DNA of 64,000 nt from Paraburkholderia aspalathi (GTDB lineage: Bacteria; Pseudomonadota; Gammaproteobacteria; Burkholderiales; Burkholderiaceae). This document shows, in pieces, positions 27,644-37,527 of the stretch (the first letter of the stretch is position 1; every line of letters starts with the position of its first letter). Below the pieces are notes generated by a model. The model saw nothing but the letters and a program-made list of their open reading frames with translations. It was not told where the DNA came from and searched no databases. The DNA is taken from positions 434,001 to 498,000 of the forward strand of contig NZ_FPBH01000003.1 in NCBI RefSeq assembly GCF_900116445.1, in the 5' to 3' direction. Both the position numbers and the translations under genes were made by a program.

Positions 27644-29752
27644 ATGTCCAATACCCCCTCGAAGCACGACAATCCGCTCCTCGATTTCTCCGACCTGCCG
27701 CGCTTTGGCGAAATCCGCCCCGAACACGTCACCCCCGCCCTCGATATCCTGCTCGCCGATGCGGCCGCCGCCGTCGAGCGCGCCGCCCAGCCCATTACGC
27801 CCGCTTCGTGGGCCGACGTGGTCGAGCCGGTCGAACGCGCCACCGAACCGCTGTCGCGCGCCTGGGGCGTGGTCGGCCATCTGAACGCCGTGGCGGATAC
27901 GCCGGAGCTGCGCGCGGTGTACGGCGAGAATCTGCCGCGCGTCACCGAATTCTGGTCGAGCGTCGGCCAGAATCTCGCGCTCTATGAGAAGTACAAGGCG
28001 CTCCACGCCAGCAGCGATTTTTCCTCGCTGACCGGCGAGCGCAAGAAAATCCTCGGTAATGCGCTGCGCGATTTCCGCCTGTCGGGCGCGGAGTTGCCGG
28101 AAGACCAGAAGCCGCATTTCGCCGAATTGCAGGAAAAGCAGGCGGGCTTGTCGAAAGCATTTTCGGATCACGTGCTCGACGCGACCAACGCGTACGCCTA
28201 CATCGTCGAAGCCGGCGATGAAGCGCAACTGGCCGGCCTGCCCGAAGACGTGATCGAAGCCGCGAAGGAAGCAGCCGAACGCGAAGGCAAGACCGGCTAC
28301 AAATTCACGCTGCACTTCCCGTCGTATTTCCCGATCATGCAGTACTCGGAAAATCGCGCGATGCGTGAAACGATTTACCGCGCGTATGTGACGCGCGCAT
28401 CGGAACTCGGCCCGCAATATGGCAACGGCAAGCCGGATTGGGACAACACGGCCGTGCTCGCCGATCAGTTGAAGCTGCGCGCCGAAGAAGCGCACATGCT
28501 CGGCTACAACAACTTCGCCGAAGTCTCGCTCGCGCCGAAGATGGCCGAGTCGCCGGCGCAAGTCATGGCCTTCCTCGAAGACCTCGCCACGCGCGCGCGG
28601 CCGCACGCTGAACAGGACTGGAAGGAACTGCGCGAATTTGCCGCGAACGAACTCGGCATGGCCGAGCTGCAGCCGTGGGACATGACGTTCGCTGCTGAGC
28701 GTCTGCGTCAGAAGCGCTATTCGTTCTCCGAGAACGAAGTTAAACAGTACTTCCCGGAAGACGTCGTATTCAAGGGCCTCTTCAAGGTCACCGAAACGCT
28801 GTTCGGCGTGCGCATCCGTCGCGACGAAGCAGCCGTGTGGCACCCGGACGTGCGCTTTTTCCGCGTCGAGAATCAGGACGGCGGCCTCGTCGCCCAGTTC
28901 TATCTCGACCTGTATGCACGCGAAGGCAAGCGCGGCGGCGCATGGATGGACGATGCACGCGGCCGTCACAAGCACACGCACGGCAGCGTGCAAACGCCGG
29001 TGGCGTATCTGACCTGCAACTTCTCGGCGCCGGTCGGCGGCAAGCCCGCCTGCTTCACGCATGACGAAGTGATCACGCTGTTCCACGAGTTCGGCCACGG
29101 TCTGCACCACATGCTCACGCGTGTCGATGAACTGGGCGTGTCGGGTATCAACGGCGTCGAGTGGGACGCAGTCGAACTACCGTCGCAATTCATGGAGAAC
29201 TTCTGCTGGGAATGGGACGTATTGAGCGACATGACCTCGCACGTCGACACGGCCAAGCCGTTGCCACGCGATCTGTTCGACAAGATGCTCGCCGCGAAGA
29301 ATTTCCAGAGCGGTCTCGGCACGCTGCGCCAGATCGTGTTCTCGATGTTCGACATGCAACTGCATACCGGCTTCGATGCGTCCGGCACGAAGAACGCCAC
29401 CGAACTCGCGAGCGAGATCAACGAGCGTTTCCACGTGGTGCCGCAAGCTTCGTTCTCGCGTTGGCCGAATACGTTCAGCCATATTTTCGCGGGCGGTTAT
29501 GCAGCAGGCTACTACAGCTACAAGTGGGCTGAAGTGCTGTCCGCCGATGCGTACGCCGCGTTCGAAGAAGCCGCACAGGCCGCGAGCGGCAGCGTGCTCG
29601 ATCAGGCAACCGGCATGCGCTACCGCAAGGAGATTCTGGAAGTGGGCGGCAGCCGTCCCGCGATGGAATCGTTCAAGGCGTTCCGCGGCCGCGAGCCGAA
29701 TATCGACGCCTTGTTGCGGCACAACGGCATGGCGCCTGGCGCCGCGCATTGA
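27644..29752 (+). CDS. prlC: Oligopeptidase A (M3 zinc metallopeptidase)
   Basis: Cytoplasmic peptidase that degrades peptides such as cleaved signal peptides. From the ATG at 27644 (CAGGAAG ahead) it is 702 residues, close to E. coli OpdA (680). The zinc motif HEFGH is at 481-485, and the third ligand Glu lies in GVEWDAVELPSQFMEN near 509. The 26-residue extension of the longer frame is not family-like. A strong terminator follows. Confidence 0.95.
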   Translation: MSNTPSKHDNPLLDFSDLPRFGEIRPEHVTPALDILLADAAAAVERAAQPITPASWADVVEPVERATEPLSRAWGVVGHLNAVADTPELRAVYGENLPRVTEFWSSVGQNLALYEKYKALHASSDFSSLTGERKKILGNALRDFRLSGAELPEDQKPHFAELQEKQAGLSKAFSDHVLDATNAYAYIVEAGDEAQLAGLPEDVIEAAKEAAEREGKTGYKFTLHFPSYFPIMQYSENRAMRETIYRAYVTRASELGPQYGNGKPDWDNTAVLADQLKLRAEEAHMLGYNNFAEVSLAPKMAESPAQVMAFLEDLATRARPHAEQDWKELREFAANELGMAELQPWDMTFAAERLRQKRYSFSENEVKQYFPEDVVFKGLFKVTETLFGVRIRRDEAAVWHPDVRFFRVENQDGGLVAQFYLDLYAREGKRGGAWMDDARGRHKHTHGSVQTPVAYLTCNFSAPVGGKPACFTHDEVITLFHEFGHGLHHMLTRVDELGVSGINGVEWDAVELPSQFMENFCWEWDVLSDMTSHVDTAKPLPRDLFDKMLAAKNFQSGLGTLRQIVFSMFDMQLHTGFDASGTKNATELASEINERFHVVPQASFSRWPNTFSHIFAGGYAAGYYSYKWAEVLSADAYAAFEEAAQAASGSVLDQATGMRYRKEILEVGGSRPAMESFKAFRGREPNIDALLRHNGMAPGAAH

Positions 29753-29800
29753 GCTTGTGGTGAAGCATCGGTCGGCTTTGTAGATAGCGCCGACATCGAT

Positions 29801-29841
29801 AAAAAAGCCGGTGACCTGCGAGAGCAGGCACCGGCTTTTTT
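29801..29841. terminator. Bidirectional terminator between prlC and codA
   Basis: A6 then GCCGGTG and CCTGC arms with GAGA loop (single-base bulge) and T6 at the end. It serves both converging genes. Confidence 0.9.
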
Positions 29842-29873
29842 CATGAACGCGCGCCGCGAGCGGTGCGCTGCGG

Positions 29874-31175
29874 CTAACCGCGATGCAGTTTGAAATCGAC
29901 CTCTGCAGGACGCCCTTCCAGCGACAACGCCGCGCGCGCAGCAGGCGCACGGCTCACCACCTTGCCGCGGCTCACCACTGCAAGCCGCGCGGCGCGCAAG
30001 CGGATCGCTTCGACCGGATCGCGCGCATCGAGCAGCACGAGATTCGCCGCGCAACCCGGCGCGACGCCGTAGTCTTCCAGCCCGAGAATACGCGCGGCAT
30101 TCACCGTGACCGCGTCGAAACACGCATGCATGCCGTCGACGCCCGTCATCTGCGCAACATGCAAACCCATGTGCGCGACTTCGAGCATGTCGCCCGAGCC
30201 GAGGCTGTACCACGGATCCATCACGCAGTCGTGGCCGAACGCGACGTTGATGCCCGCCGCCATCATCTCCGGCACGCGTGTCATGCCACGCCGTTTCGGA
30301 TACGTATCGCTGCGGCCCTGCAGGGTGATGTTGATCAACGGATTGGCGATCGCCGCGACGCCCGACTCGCGCATCAGCGGCAAGAGCTTGCTGACGTAAT
30401 AGTTGTCCATTGAATGCATCGAGGTCAGATGCGAACCGGTGACGCGCCCATGCAAGCCGAGCCGGTGCGTTTCGGCGGCGAGCGTTTCGATGTGACGCGA
30501 CATCGGATCGTCCGATTCGTCGCAATGCATGTCGACGCGCAAGCCCTGCTCCGCCGCGAACTCGCACAACATGCGCACGGACTGCGCGCCGTCGGCCATC
30601 GTGCGTTCGAAATGCGGAATCCCACCAACCACGTCGACGCCCATTGCAATCGCTCGCTTGAGATTCTCGAATGCGCCTGCGCTGCGCAAGACGCCGTCCT
30701 GCGGAAACGCGACCAGTTGCAAGTCGAGATAAGGCGCGACGCGGCGCTTCACTTCGAGCAGTGCTTCGACGGCGAGCAAGCGCGGATCGCATACATCAAC
30801 GTGGCTGCGAATCGCCAGCAGACCGCGCGCGACAGCCCAATCGCAGTACTGCAGCGCGCGCTCGATCAGCGCCTCCTGCGTGAGGTCCGGCTTCAGTTCG
30901 CCCCACAGCGCGATGCCTTCCAGCAAGGTGCCCGACGCATTCACGCGCGGCAGACCGTACGACAGCGTCGCGTCCATGTGGAAATGCGGATCGACGAATG
31001 GTGGCGTGACGAGCGAACCGGCGGCGTCGATTTCTTCATGCGCGCTCGCGGCCAGATTCGGTTCGACGGCGACGATGCGGCCCGCTTCGATGCCGATGTC
31101 GACCGGCTCTTTGTGCTGCTTGTGCTGTGATGTGGCGCTCGGCGGCAGCGTCGCGCGGCGGATAATCAGATCCAT
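29874..31175 (-). CDS. codA: Cytosine deaminase / amidohydrolase family protein
   Basis: Metal-dependent hydrolase, most like CodA-type cytosine deaminases (cytosine to uracil). The 433 residues show metal ligands HFHMD (near residue 65), the HCDESDD segment near 218, HLTSMHSMD and FGHDCVMDPW near 315. AGGAG precedes the ATG. There is no codB permease next to it, so another cyclic amidine or pterin could be the real substrate. It is divergent from an aspartate/glutamate racemase gene. Confidence 0.85.
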   Translation of the reverse strand: MDLIIRRATLPPSATSQHKQHKEPVDIGIEAGRIVAVEPNLAASAHEEIDAAGSLVTPPFVDPHFHMDATLSYGLPRVNASGTLLEGIALWGELKPDLTQEALIERALQYCDWAVARGLLAIRSHVDVCDPRLLAVEALLEVKRRVAPYLDLQLVAFPQDGVLRSAGAFENLKRAIAMGVDVVGGIPHFERTMADGAQSVRMLCEFAAEQGLRVDMHCDESDDPMSRHIETLAAETHRLGLHGRVTGSHLTSMHSMDNYYVSKLLPLMRESGVAAIANPLINITLQGRSDTYPKRRGMTRVPEMMAAGINVAFGHDCVMDPWYSLGSGDMLEVAHMGLHVAQMTGVDGMHACFDAVTVNAARILGLEDYGVAPGCAANLVLLDARDPVEAIRLRAARLAVVSRGKVVSRAPAARAALSLEGRPAEVDFKLHRG

Positions 31176-31388
31176 GATTCGCTCCTGTTGACCGCTCTTT
31201 GACTGATTGCGATTTTATCGGCGTCAGAAAGTGTGTGCCCGCGTTTTAGCAGGACGCCGTACCGGCAGGCGGAGAGGAATGCGTACCGGCTACGAATGAC
31301 AACGCCCGCCTATACTCGACTTTCCACACGTTCGATGCCTGGCATTCCACATGCAACGGCCTGCATCATCCACCAACGGAGCAAGACC

Positions 31389-32090
31389 ATGAAAACCATC
31401 GGCGTGATCGGCGGAATGAGTTGGGAGTCGTCCACCGAGTACTACAGGCTCCTGAACCGCCACGCCAAGGCGCGCCTTGGCGGCCACCACAACGCGTGCA
31501 GCCTGATGCTGACGGTCGACTTCGCGCCGATCGAGGCCAACCAGCGCGCCGGCAACTGGACGGCGCTCGGCGATCAGCTGGCCGACGCCGCGCGCCAACT
31601 CGAACGCGGCGGCGCCGACCTGGTGATACTGGCGACCAACACCATGCATCGCGTGTACGAATCGATCGAACGGGCGATTGACGTGCCCTTCCTGCACATC
31701 GCCGATCCGACCGGCAAGGCGCTGCGCGCCGCAGGAATCGCGCGGGTGGGCTTGCTGGGTACACGCTACACGATGGAGCAGACGTTTTACACGGGGCGCT
31801 TGAGCGAACGCTACGGCCTCGAGACGCTGATTCCCGAAGAAGCCGAACGCGCGGATGTGCACCGCATCATCTATGACGAACTGTGCCACGGCAACGTGAA
31901 TGACGCCTCGCGCGCGGTCTATCAACGTGTGATCGAAGGACTGGCCGCGCGCGGTGCGCAGGCAGTGATTCTCGGCTGCACGGAAATCACCTTGCTGATC
32001 AAGCCGGAAGATTCGGCGTTACCCGTATTCGACACGACCGAATTGCATGCGCAAGCGGCAGTGGACTGGGCGATCGAGTCGGAGGAGTGA
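31389..32090 (+). CDS. Aspartate/glutamate racemase family protein (YgeA-like)
   Basis: Cofactor-independent amino-acid racemase. From the ATG at 31389 it is 233 residues. The active-site pair is Thr83 (ATNTMH) and Cys197 (LGCTEI), matching the Thr83/Cys197 pair of E. coli YgeA (L-aspartate/glutamate-specific racemase), not the Cys/Cys pair of MurI. The upstream 52-residue extension is rejected. It is followed by a terminator and a tRNA on the opposite strand. Confidence 0.88.
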   Translation: MKTIGVIGGMSWESSTEYYRLLNRHAKARLGGHHNACSLMLTVDFAPIEANQRAGNWTALGDQLADAARQLERGGADLVILATNTMHRVYESIERAIDVPFLHIADPTGKALRAAGIARVGLLGTRYTMEQTFYTGRLSERYGLETLIPEEAERADVHRIIYDELCHGNVNDASRAVYQRVIEGLAARGAQAVILGCTEITLLIKPEDSALPVFDTTELHAQAAVDWAIESEE

Positions 32091-32140
32091 ATGCAAGTGC
32101 ACGCGGCGCATGCACGCGTGAAAGCGAACGCCAGAAGTTA

Positions 32141-32172
32141 AAAAGCCCGCGTAGCTTGCGCTAGCGGGCTTT
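32141..32172 (+). terminator. Terminator after the racemase gene
   Basis: GCCCGC and TAGC arms pair with GCTA and GCGGGC around a TTGC loop, with one bulged base. Flanked by A4 and T3. It also lies just beyond the 3' end of the tRNA on the other strand. Confidence 0.7.
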
Positions 32173-32182
32173 CAACAATGCT

Positions 32183-32259
<77 letters not shown>

Positions 32260-32385
32260 TCAGAGAAAAAGAGTATATAGGGTGGTTCGCGAGACGTCAA
32301 ACAATCGGACGAAATAATTTCAAATGCGGTGCCTGTTGCGGGTCGCGCTCATGCAGCAGGTGAACGCCGCACATAAGCGGACCAC

Positions 32386-32673
32386 TCAGAGATCCTCGAC
32401 CGTCGCGCCTTCCACTTTGCCGTCGATGATGTCCGCGCCGTACTGGCTCGCGCTGCGTTTCGCGACACCGAAATCGGAGAACGTGGACGCCAGCACGAGA
32501 CGGAATACGCGGCTTGCCTTCGAGCCGCTGATCGCGCCCGGCCGGCACACGCGTACTGCAACGTCGTAACCTTCGGCATGACGCTTGTGACCGTCGAACT
32601 TGTCGAACTGCCGCGAAAACACCAGCGGATGCACTTCGAAGTCCTTATAAAGGGCTGGATATAGTTGGGCCAT
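32386..32673 (-). CDS. Conserved-looking hypothetical protein
   Basis: 95 residues, soluble, with no signal peptide or membrane segment: starts MAQLYPALYKDFEVHPLVFS and has a central Gly/Arg-rich part. I do not recognise a named family. The frame has good codon character and lies between the tRNA and xthA; no strong ribosome site is visible. Confidence 0.6.
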   Translation of the reverse strand: MAQLYPALYKDFEVHPLVFSRQFDKFDGHKRHAEGYDVAVRVCRPGAISGSKASRVFRLVLASTFSDFGVAKRSASQYGADIIDGKVEGATVEDL

Positions 32674-32930
32674 GATGCGTTCCCGATGCGCGTAAATGTG
32701 ATCCCACTATACGCCGTGGCATGACGGCATCGGGCTTTTATTTTTGACGGCCGCCGGGGCAATTTTCACCGTCGGTCGTCTCGCGCGATAAGATGCGGGA
32801 CTATCGGAATCGACCCGATCCTGCCAATCCGGATCCGGGTCGCCAGACGGGTCGTCGCTGAAGCAAAAATAAAGCGGAACGCGGGGCCAGCGCCCCACAA
32901 AGCCTTGCCCAGCAAGAATGTGAGAACTTT

Positions 32931-33707
32931 ATGAAAATCGCCACCTGGAACGTCAACTCCCTCAAAGTGCGCCTGCAGCACGTCATCGACTGGCTCGAAA
33001 CCAGCCACGCAGACGTGCTGTGCCTGCAGGAATTGAAGCTGACCGACGACAAATTCCCTCGCGCCGAACTCGAAGCGAAAGGCTACCGGAGCTGGTTCGC
33101 GGGCCAGAAGACGTATAACGGCGTCGGCATCCTGGTGCGCGACGGCCTGAACGTCGACGAAAGCAGCATCGTGCGCAATATCCCCGGCCTCGAAGACCCG
33201 CAGCAACGCGTGATCGCCGCGACCATCGAGGGCGTGCGCATCATTTCCGCCTACTTCCCGAACGGCCAGGCGCCGGGCACCGACAAATTCGCCTACAAGT
33301 TGGGCTGGCTCGCCGCCCTGCACGACTGGGTCGCGAGCGAAATGGCGCTGTATCCGAAACTCGCGCTGCTCGGCGACTACAACATCGCGCCGGAAGATCG
33401 CGACGTGCACGATCCGAAAGCGTGGGAAGGCCAGAATCTGGTGTCGCCCGAAGAGCGCGCCGAGTTCGTGCGGCTGGTCGCACTCGGTCTCGTCGATGCG
33501 TTCCGTCAGTTCGAGCAGCCGGAGAAGATTTATTCGTGGTGGGACTACCGGATGATGGCATTCCGCCGCAACGCGGGGCTGCGTATCGACCACATTCTGC
33601 TGTCGAAAGCGCTTGCCGAGGCGTGCTCGTCCTGCGATGTCGACAAGGTGCCGCGCAAGTGGGAGCAGCCGTCGGACCACGCGCCGGTCGTCGCCCAGAT
33701 CGGCTGA
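32931..33707 (+). CDS. xthA: Exodeoxyribonuclease III
   Basis: AP endonuclease and 3'-5' exonuclease of base-excision repair. The 258 residues carry the full family set: MKIATWNVNSLKVRL, the metal ligand Glu in CLQELKL (near 34), LLGDYNIAPEDRDVHD, and the catalytic SDHAPVVAQI at the end. It converges with the S9 peptidase gene, with an 18-bp gap. Confidence 0.95.
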   Translation: MKIATWNVNSLKVRLQHVIDWLETSHADVLCLQELKLTDDKFPRAELEAKGYRSWFAGQKTYNGVGILVRDGLNVDESSIVRNIPGLEDPQQRVIAATIEGVRIISAYFPNGQAPGTDKFAYKLGWLAALHDWVASEMALYPKLALLGDYNIAPEDRDVHDPKAWEGQNLVSPEERAEFVRLVALGLVDAFRQFEQPEKIYSWWDYRMMAFRRNAGLRIDHILLSKALAEACSSCDVDKVPRKWEQPSDHAPVVAQIG

Positions 33708-33725
33708 ACGCACGGCGAGCGGAGC

Positions 33726-35864
33726 CTACGCCGCCCCGCTCAAACAGCGCCACAAGAATTCGAACACCATCGCATCGTGCTCGGCCTGCTCCAGCTCATC
33801 GGAGCCGCCGTGTCCTCCTTCCGTGTTCTCCCGATACCAGACCTTTTCTGCGCCCAGCGCCTGCATGCGCGCGGCCATCTTGCGGGCGTGTCCGGGGTGC
33901 ACGCGGTCGTCCGCAGTCGATGTGGTGAACAGCACCGGCGGATACGCGACGTCCGCACTCACGCGGTGATAGGGCGAGTAAGCGGCCAGCACGCGTGCCT
34001 CGTCTGGCTCGTCCGGATCGCCGTATTCATCGATCCATGATGCGCCTGCGTGCAAAAGGTGATAGCGGCTCATGTCGAGCAGCGGCACCTCGCACACTAC
34101 GGCGCCGAACAACTCGGGACGCTGCACCATGCACGCCGCGACCAGCAGGCCGCCATTGCTGCCGCCCTGAATACCGAGTTGCGCGGCGCTGGTCACGCCT
34201 GTGCTGATGAGCGCCTCGGCCACCGCGATGAAATCGTCGAACGAGCGCTGCCGATGCTCGCCCTGCGCCGCCGTATGCCACTGCGTGCCGAACTCGCCGC
34301 CACCGCGTATATGCGCCACAACGTACACGCCGCCGCGCTCCAACCAACCGATCCCCGGCCCGGTCAGATAACCCGGCAGCAGCGGAATCGCGAAACCGCC
34401 GTAACCGTTGAGCAGGCATGGGCGTGGTTGCTCGTCTGTCTGCGCCGTCTGCCCTTGCACAGCGTGTTGCGCTACCCGCGGTCCGATCACGGTGTACGGC
34501 ACCCGCGTGCCGTCCGCGGACACCGCGTGCCCATGCGTCACCGCGAACGGCGTCGCATCGAACTGGGTCGGCCAGCGGTCGAGCAACGTCCAGTCGGTCA
34601 GGTCGTTCTGGGCAAGATCGGTGAGCCAGTACGCAGGCGGCTGCAGATAGTCGTCGGTATCGACGAACACTTCGTCGTTCAGCGTCGGCTCGATCGGTGA
34701 GACGTCGGCCTGCACATCGTCACGTGAGGGAAAGAAACGTTGATGCCAGTGCCAGACTTGATCGGCCGCTTGCGACGGGATCCACAGCGAGGTCCTGCTC
34801 TGCACATCTTCCAGGTACGACACGATCAGGTAGTTGCGCGTGTGCGTCCACTCGCAGGCGGAGGTTTGCGATGTCGGCGTGAAAAGCGGCACCACGTCAC
34901 GCTCGCCACGCAAAAACGCGGCTTCGCGGATCGCCAGCAACGCGCCGCCCGGATAGCGCACGCCATTGCAGTCCCAATCGAGACGCGGCTCGAGCAGCAG
35001 CCAGCCTTGCCAGCCGCCGACCGCAACGTGCGAGGGTACGTCGTACCGGTGCCATGCATCGGCCCTGTCTGCGGCGCCGTCGTTGGTATCGATATCGAGG
35101 TAGTACGTCTGCGAATCGAAGAAATCGACGCTGCTCACCACCGTGTGGCGCCGCTCGATCGGATCGTAGTGGGCCTCGACGCCGATGTCGCCAAACGCCC
35201 CCTTGAAGACCACCGGCGCGTCGGCCAGTGCACTCCCCCGCGTCCAGCGCCGCACTTCGCGCGGATAGCCGGAGCGCGTCAGCGTCTTGCGGCCGTTGTC
35301 CCAGCCGACGTAGAGCGTGTCCCGATCGATCCACGAAGCCGTGTGCTTGCCGGCCTTCGCAATCACGAAGCCGTCGTCCACGAACCGTCGCGCGTCGATG
35401 TCGAACTCGCGTACAACCAGCGCATCCGAGCCGCCCGGCGACAGCGTGACCAGCGCGCGATCGCCATCCGGATAAAGAATGTCGAGTTCGGCGCAGACCC
35501 ATGGCGTGCCTTCGGCCGCACCGAGCGCATCGAAGTCGAGCAGGTTCTGCCAGACAGGTGCGCCGCTGCGCCAGGCCGCCCACGCCGTGCGCCGCCAGAT
35601 GCCTTTGGGATTGCGTTCGTCCTGCCACAGATCGTAGGCCCAGTCCTTCCAGCGATCGGGGATGACCGGGCGCTCGCGCGGCAGATAAGCGTCGGCAAGC
35701 CGCTGTTTGAGCGACTCGAATTCCGCGCTGCTGCACCACGCGGCGCGCGTGCGGGCGTTCTGCGCTTCGACCCATGCGAGTGCGTCAGGGTCGTCGAGCG
35801 CTTCGAGCGACAGAAAGGGATCGGGAGAAAGCGGCCAGGAGAAAAAAGCGGCAGAAGCGGGCAT
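33726..35864 (-). CDS. Prolyl oligopeptidase family serine peptidase (S9A)
   Basis: The 712-residue protein has the N-terminal beta-propeller region (about 60-420) and C-terminal alpha/beta-hydrolase domain. The nucleophile Ser is in GIQGGSNGGLLVAA (near 562), Asp in TADDRVHPGHA (near 656) and His in EGGHGGSDE (near 690). No signal peptide, so probably cytoplasmic. It likely hydrolyses small peptides; substrate unknown. Confidence 0.93.
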   Translation of the reverse strand: MPASAAFFSWPLSPDPFLSLEALDDPDALAWVEAQNARTRAAWCSSAEFESLKQRLADAYLPRERPVIPDRWKDWAYDLWQDERNPKGIWRRTAWAAWRSGAPVWQNLLDFDALGAAEGTPWVCAELDILYPDGDRALVTLSPGGSDALVVREFDIDARRFVDDGFVIAKAGKHTASWIDRDTLYVGWDNGRKTLTRSGYPREVRRWTRGSALADAPVVFKGAFGDIGVEAHYDPIERRHTVVSSVDFFDSQTYYLDIDTNDGAADRADAWHRYDVPSHVAVGGWQGWLLLEPRLDWDCNGVRYPGGALLAIREAAFLRGERDVVPLFTPTSQTSACEWTHTRNYLIVSYLEDVQSRTSLWIPSQAADQVWHWHQRFFPSRDDVQADVSPIEPTLNDEVFVDTDDYLQPPAYWLTDLAQNDLTDWTLLDRWPTQFDATPFAVTHGHAVSADGTRVPYTVIGPRVAQHAVQGQTAQTDEQPRPCLLNGYGGFAIPLLPGYLTGPGIGWLERGGVYVVAHIRGGGEFGTQWHTAAQGEHRQRSFDDFIAVAEALISTGVTSAAQLGIQGGSNGGLLVAACMVQRPELFGAVVCEVPLLDMSRYHLLHAGASWIDEYGDPDEPDEARVLAAYSPYHRVSADVAYPPVLFTTSTADDRVHPGHARKMAARMQALGAEKVWYRENTEGGHGGSDELEQAEHDAMVFEFLWRCLSGAA

Positions 35865-35974
35865 CGTCAGCTGTTGAATGAAAACAGCGTTGATTATGCC
35901 TTGTGGGAGCCGGAGAGCCTTTGACGCTGCGCGCCGGAGCGGCTGCCAAGCCGCCCCGGCTGACCGCGCAAACC

Positions 35975-37492
35975 TCAGGGCTCAAGATTGAGTTCCTGAA
36001 TCTTGCGCGTAATCGTGTTGCGGCCAATGCCGAGCCGCTCCGCCGCTTCAACCTTGCGGCCACGCGTGAAATCCAGCGCCTCGCGAATCACTGCCGCTTC
36101 GAAACGGCGCGCGAGTTCGTCCATCACGTCGGCCGCATTCTCGCGCAACATCCGCGCGACTTCGGTGCGCAAGCCGCCTTCCCAGGCAGCAACAGCAGTC
36201 GCGACGGGCATGCCGGCAGCACTGGCCGGATGCGCGGCTGCGCTGATGCCGTTGATCGGCGCACCGCCGGCGAGCCCTACTTCACCGGTACCGATCACGC
36301 CGGTGCCACCGCCCGTGAGATCGGCCACGCCAACTTGCGCGGGGCCCAGATCGGGCGGCAGGTCTTTGATCTCGATGGTCTGCGCCGGCGCCATCACCGT
36401 GAGCCAGTTGGCGAGATTCTCCAGTTGACGCACGTTGCCCGGAAACGGCAGCGATGCCAGATAAGCGAGCGCCTCTTCCGACACGCGCTTAGGCTCCACG
36501 CCCAGATCGCGCGCACTCTTTTGCAGGAAGTGGCGCGTAAGCAGCGGAATGTCTTCGCTACGCTCGCGCAAGGCCGGCAAACGCAAACGGATCACATTGA
36601 GCCGGTGATACAAGTCCTCGCGGAACAGGCCCTGACGCACGCGCGATTCGAGGTTCTGGTGCGTCGCCGCGATCACGCGCACATTGGCGCGCAACGGATT
36701 GTGGCCGCCGACGCGATAGAACTGCCCATCCGACAGCACGCGCAACAGGCGCGTCTGCAGATCGAACGGCATGTCGCCGATTTCATCGAGAAACAGCGTA
36801 CCGTTTTCGGCCTGCTCGAAGCGCCCCTGGCGCATAGCCTGCGCGCCGGTAAACGCTCCGCGCTCGTGACCGAACAGTTCGGATTCCAACAGATCCTTCG
36901 GAATCGCCGCCGTATTCAACGCGATGAAGGGACCATTCGCGCGTGGGCTATGTCGGTGCAACGCGCGAGCAACGAGTTCCTTCCCGGTGCCTGATTCGCC
37001 GGTAATGAGCACGGTGGCCGCAGAATGCGACAGCCGGCCGATCGCACGAAACATGTCCTGCATCGCCGGCGCCTGGCCGAGCATTTCCGGTGCATCGGCG
37101 ACGCGGTCGTCCCACGTCTGTTCGCCGCGCATGCTTTCGTCGACCGCGCGACGGATCAACTCGACCGCCTTGTCGACGTCGAACGGTTTGGCGAGGTATT
37201 CGAATGCACCGCCCTGGAATGCGGCGACCGCGCTGTCCAGGTCCGAGAACGCCGTCATGATGATGACGGGCAGGCCCGGCACCTTGTCACGAACGGTCTG
37301 CAGCAATTCGAGGCCGGAGCCGCCAGGCATCCTGATGTCGGACACCAGCACCTGAGGGCTGTCGTGATCGAGCGCGGCCGATGCCTCGCGCACGTTCGCG
37401 AAGCTGCGAGTCGCGAAGTTTTCGCGGGCGAGCGCTTTTTCGAGCACCCAGCGAATCGATTGATCGTCGTCTACTATCCAGATCGGCTTCAT
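35975..37492 (-). CDS. ntrC: Nitrogen regulation response regulator NtrC
   Basis: Sigma-54 activator of nitrogen-starvation genes. 505 residues: receiver with phospho-acceptor Asp52, AAA+ domain with Walker A GESGTGKE (165-172) and the sigma-54 contact GAFTGA (212-217), and a C-terminal Fis-type helix-turn-helix ([19 protein letters not shown]). A Gly/Ala-rich linker of about 65 residues (375-440) separates the AAA+ and DNA-binding parts, longer than in E. coli. It is the last gene of glnA-ntrB-ntrC, 35 bp after ntrB. Confidence 0.96.
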   Translation of the reverse strand: MKPIWIVDDDQSIRWVLEKALARENFATRSFANVREASAALDHDSPQVLVSDIRMPGGSGLELLQTVRDKVPGLPVIIMTAFSDLDSAVAAFQGGAFEYLAKPFDVDKAVELIRRAVDESMRGEQTWDDRVADAPEMLGQAPAMQDMFRAIGRLSHSAATVLITGESGTGKELVARALHRHSPRANGPFIALNTAAIPKDLLESELFGHERGAFTGAQAMRQGRFEQAENGTLFLDEIGDMPFDLQTRLLRVLSDGQFYRVGGHNPLRANVRVIAATHQNLESRVRQGLFREDLYHRLNVIRLRLPALRERSEDIPLLTRHFLQKSARDLGVEPKRVSEEALAYLASLPFPGNVRQLENLANWLTVMAPAQTIEIKDLPPDLGPAQVGVADLTGGGTGVIGTGEVGLAGGAPINGISAAAHPASAAGMPVATAVAAWEGGLRTEVARMLRENAADVMDELARRFEAAVIREALDFTRGRKVEAAERLGIGRNTITRKIQELNLEP

Positions 37493-37527
37493 ATAGGTCG
37501 TTCAGAAGTCTTGAGAGGCTTGTGGTG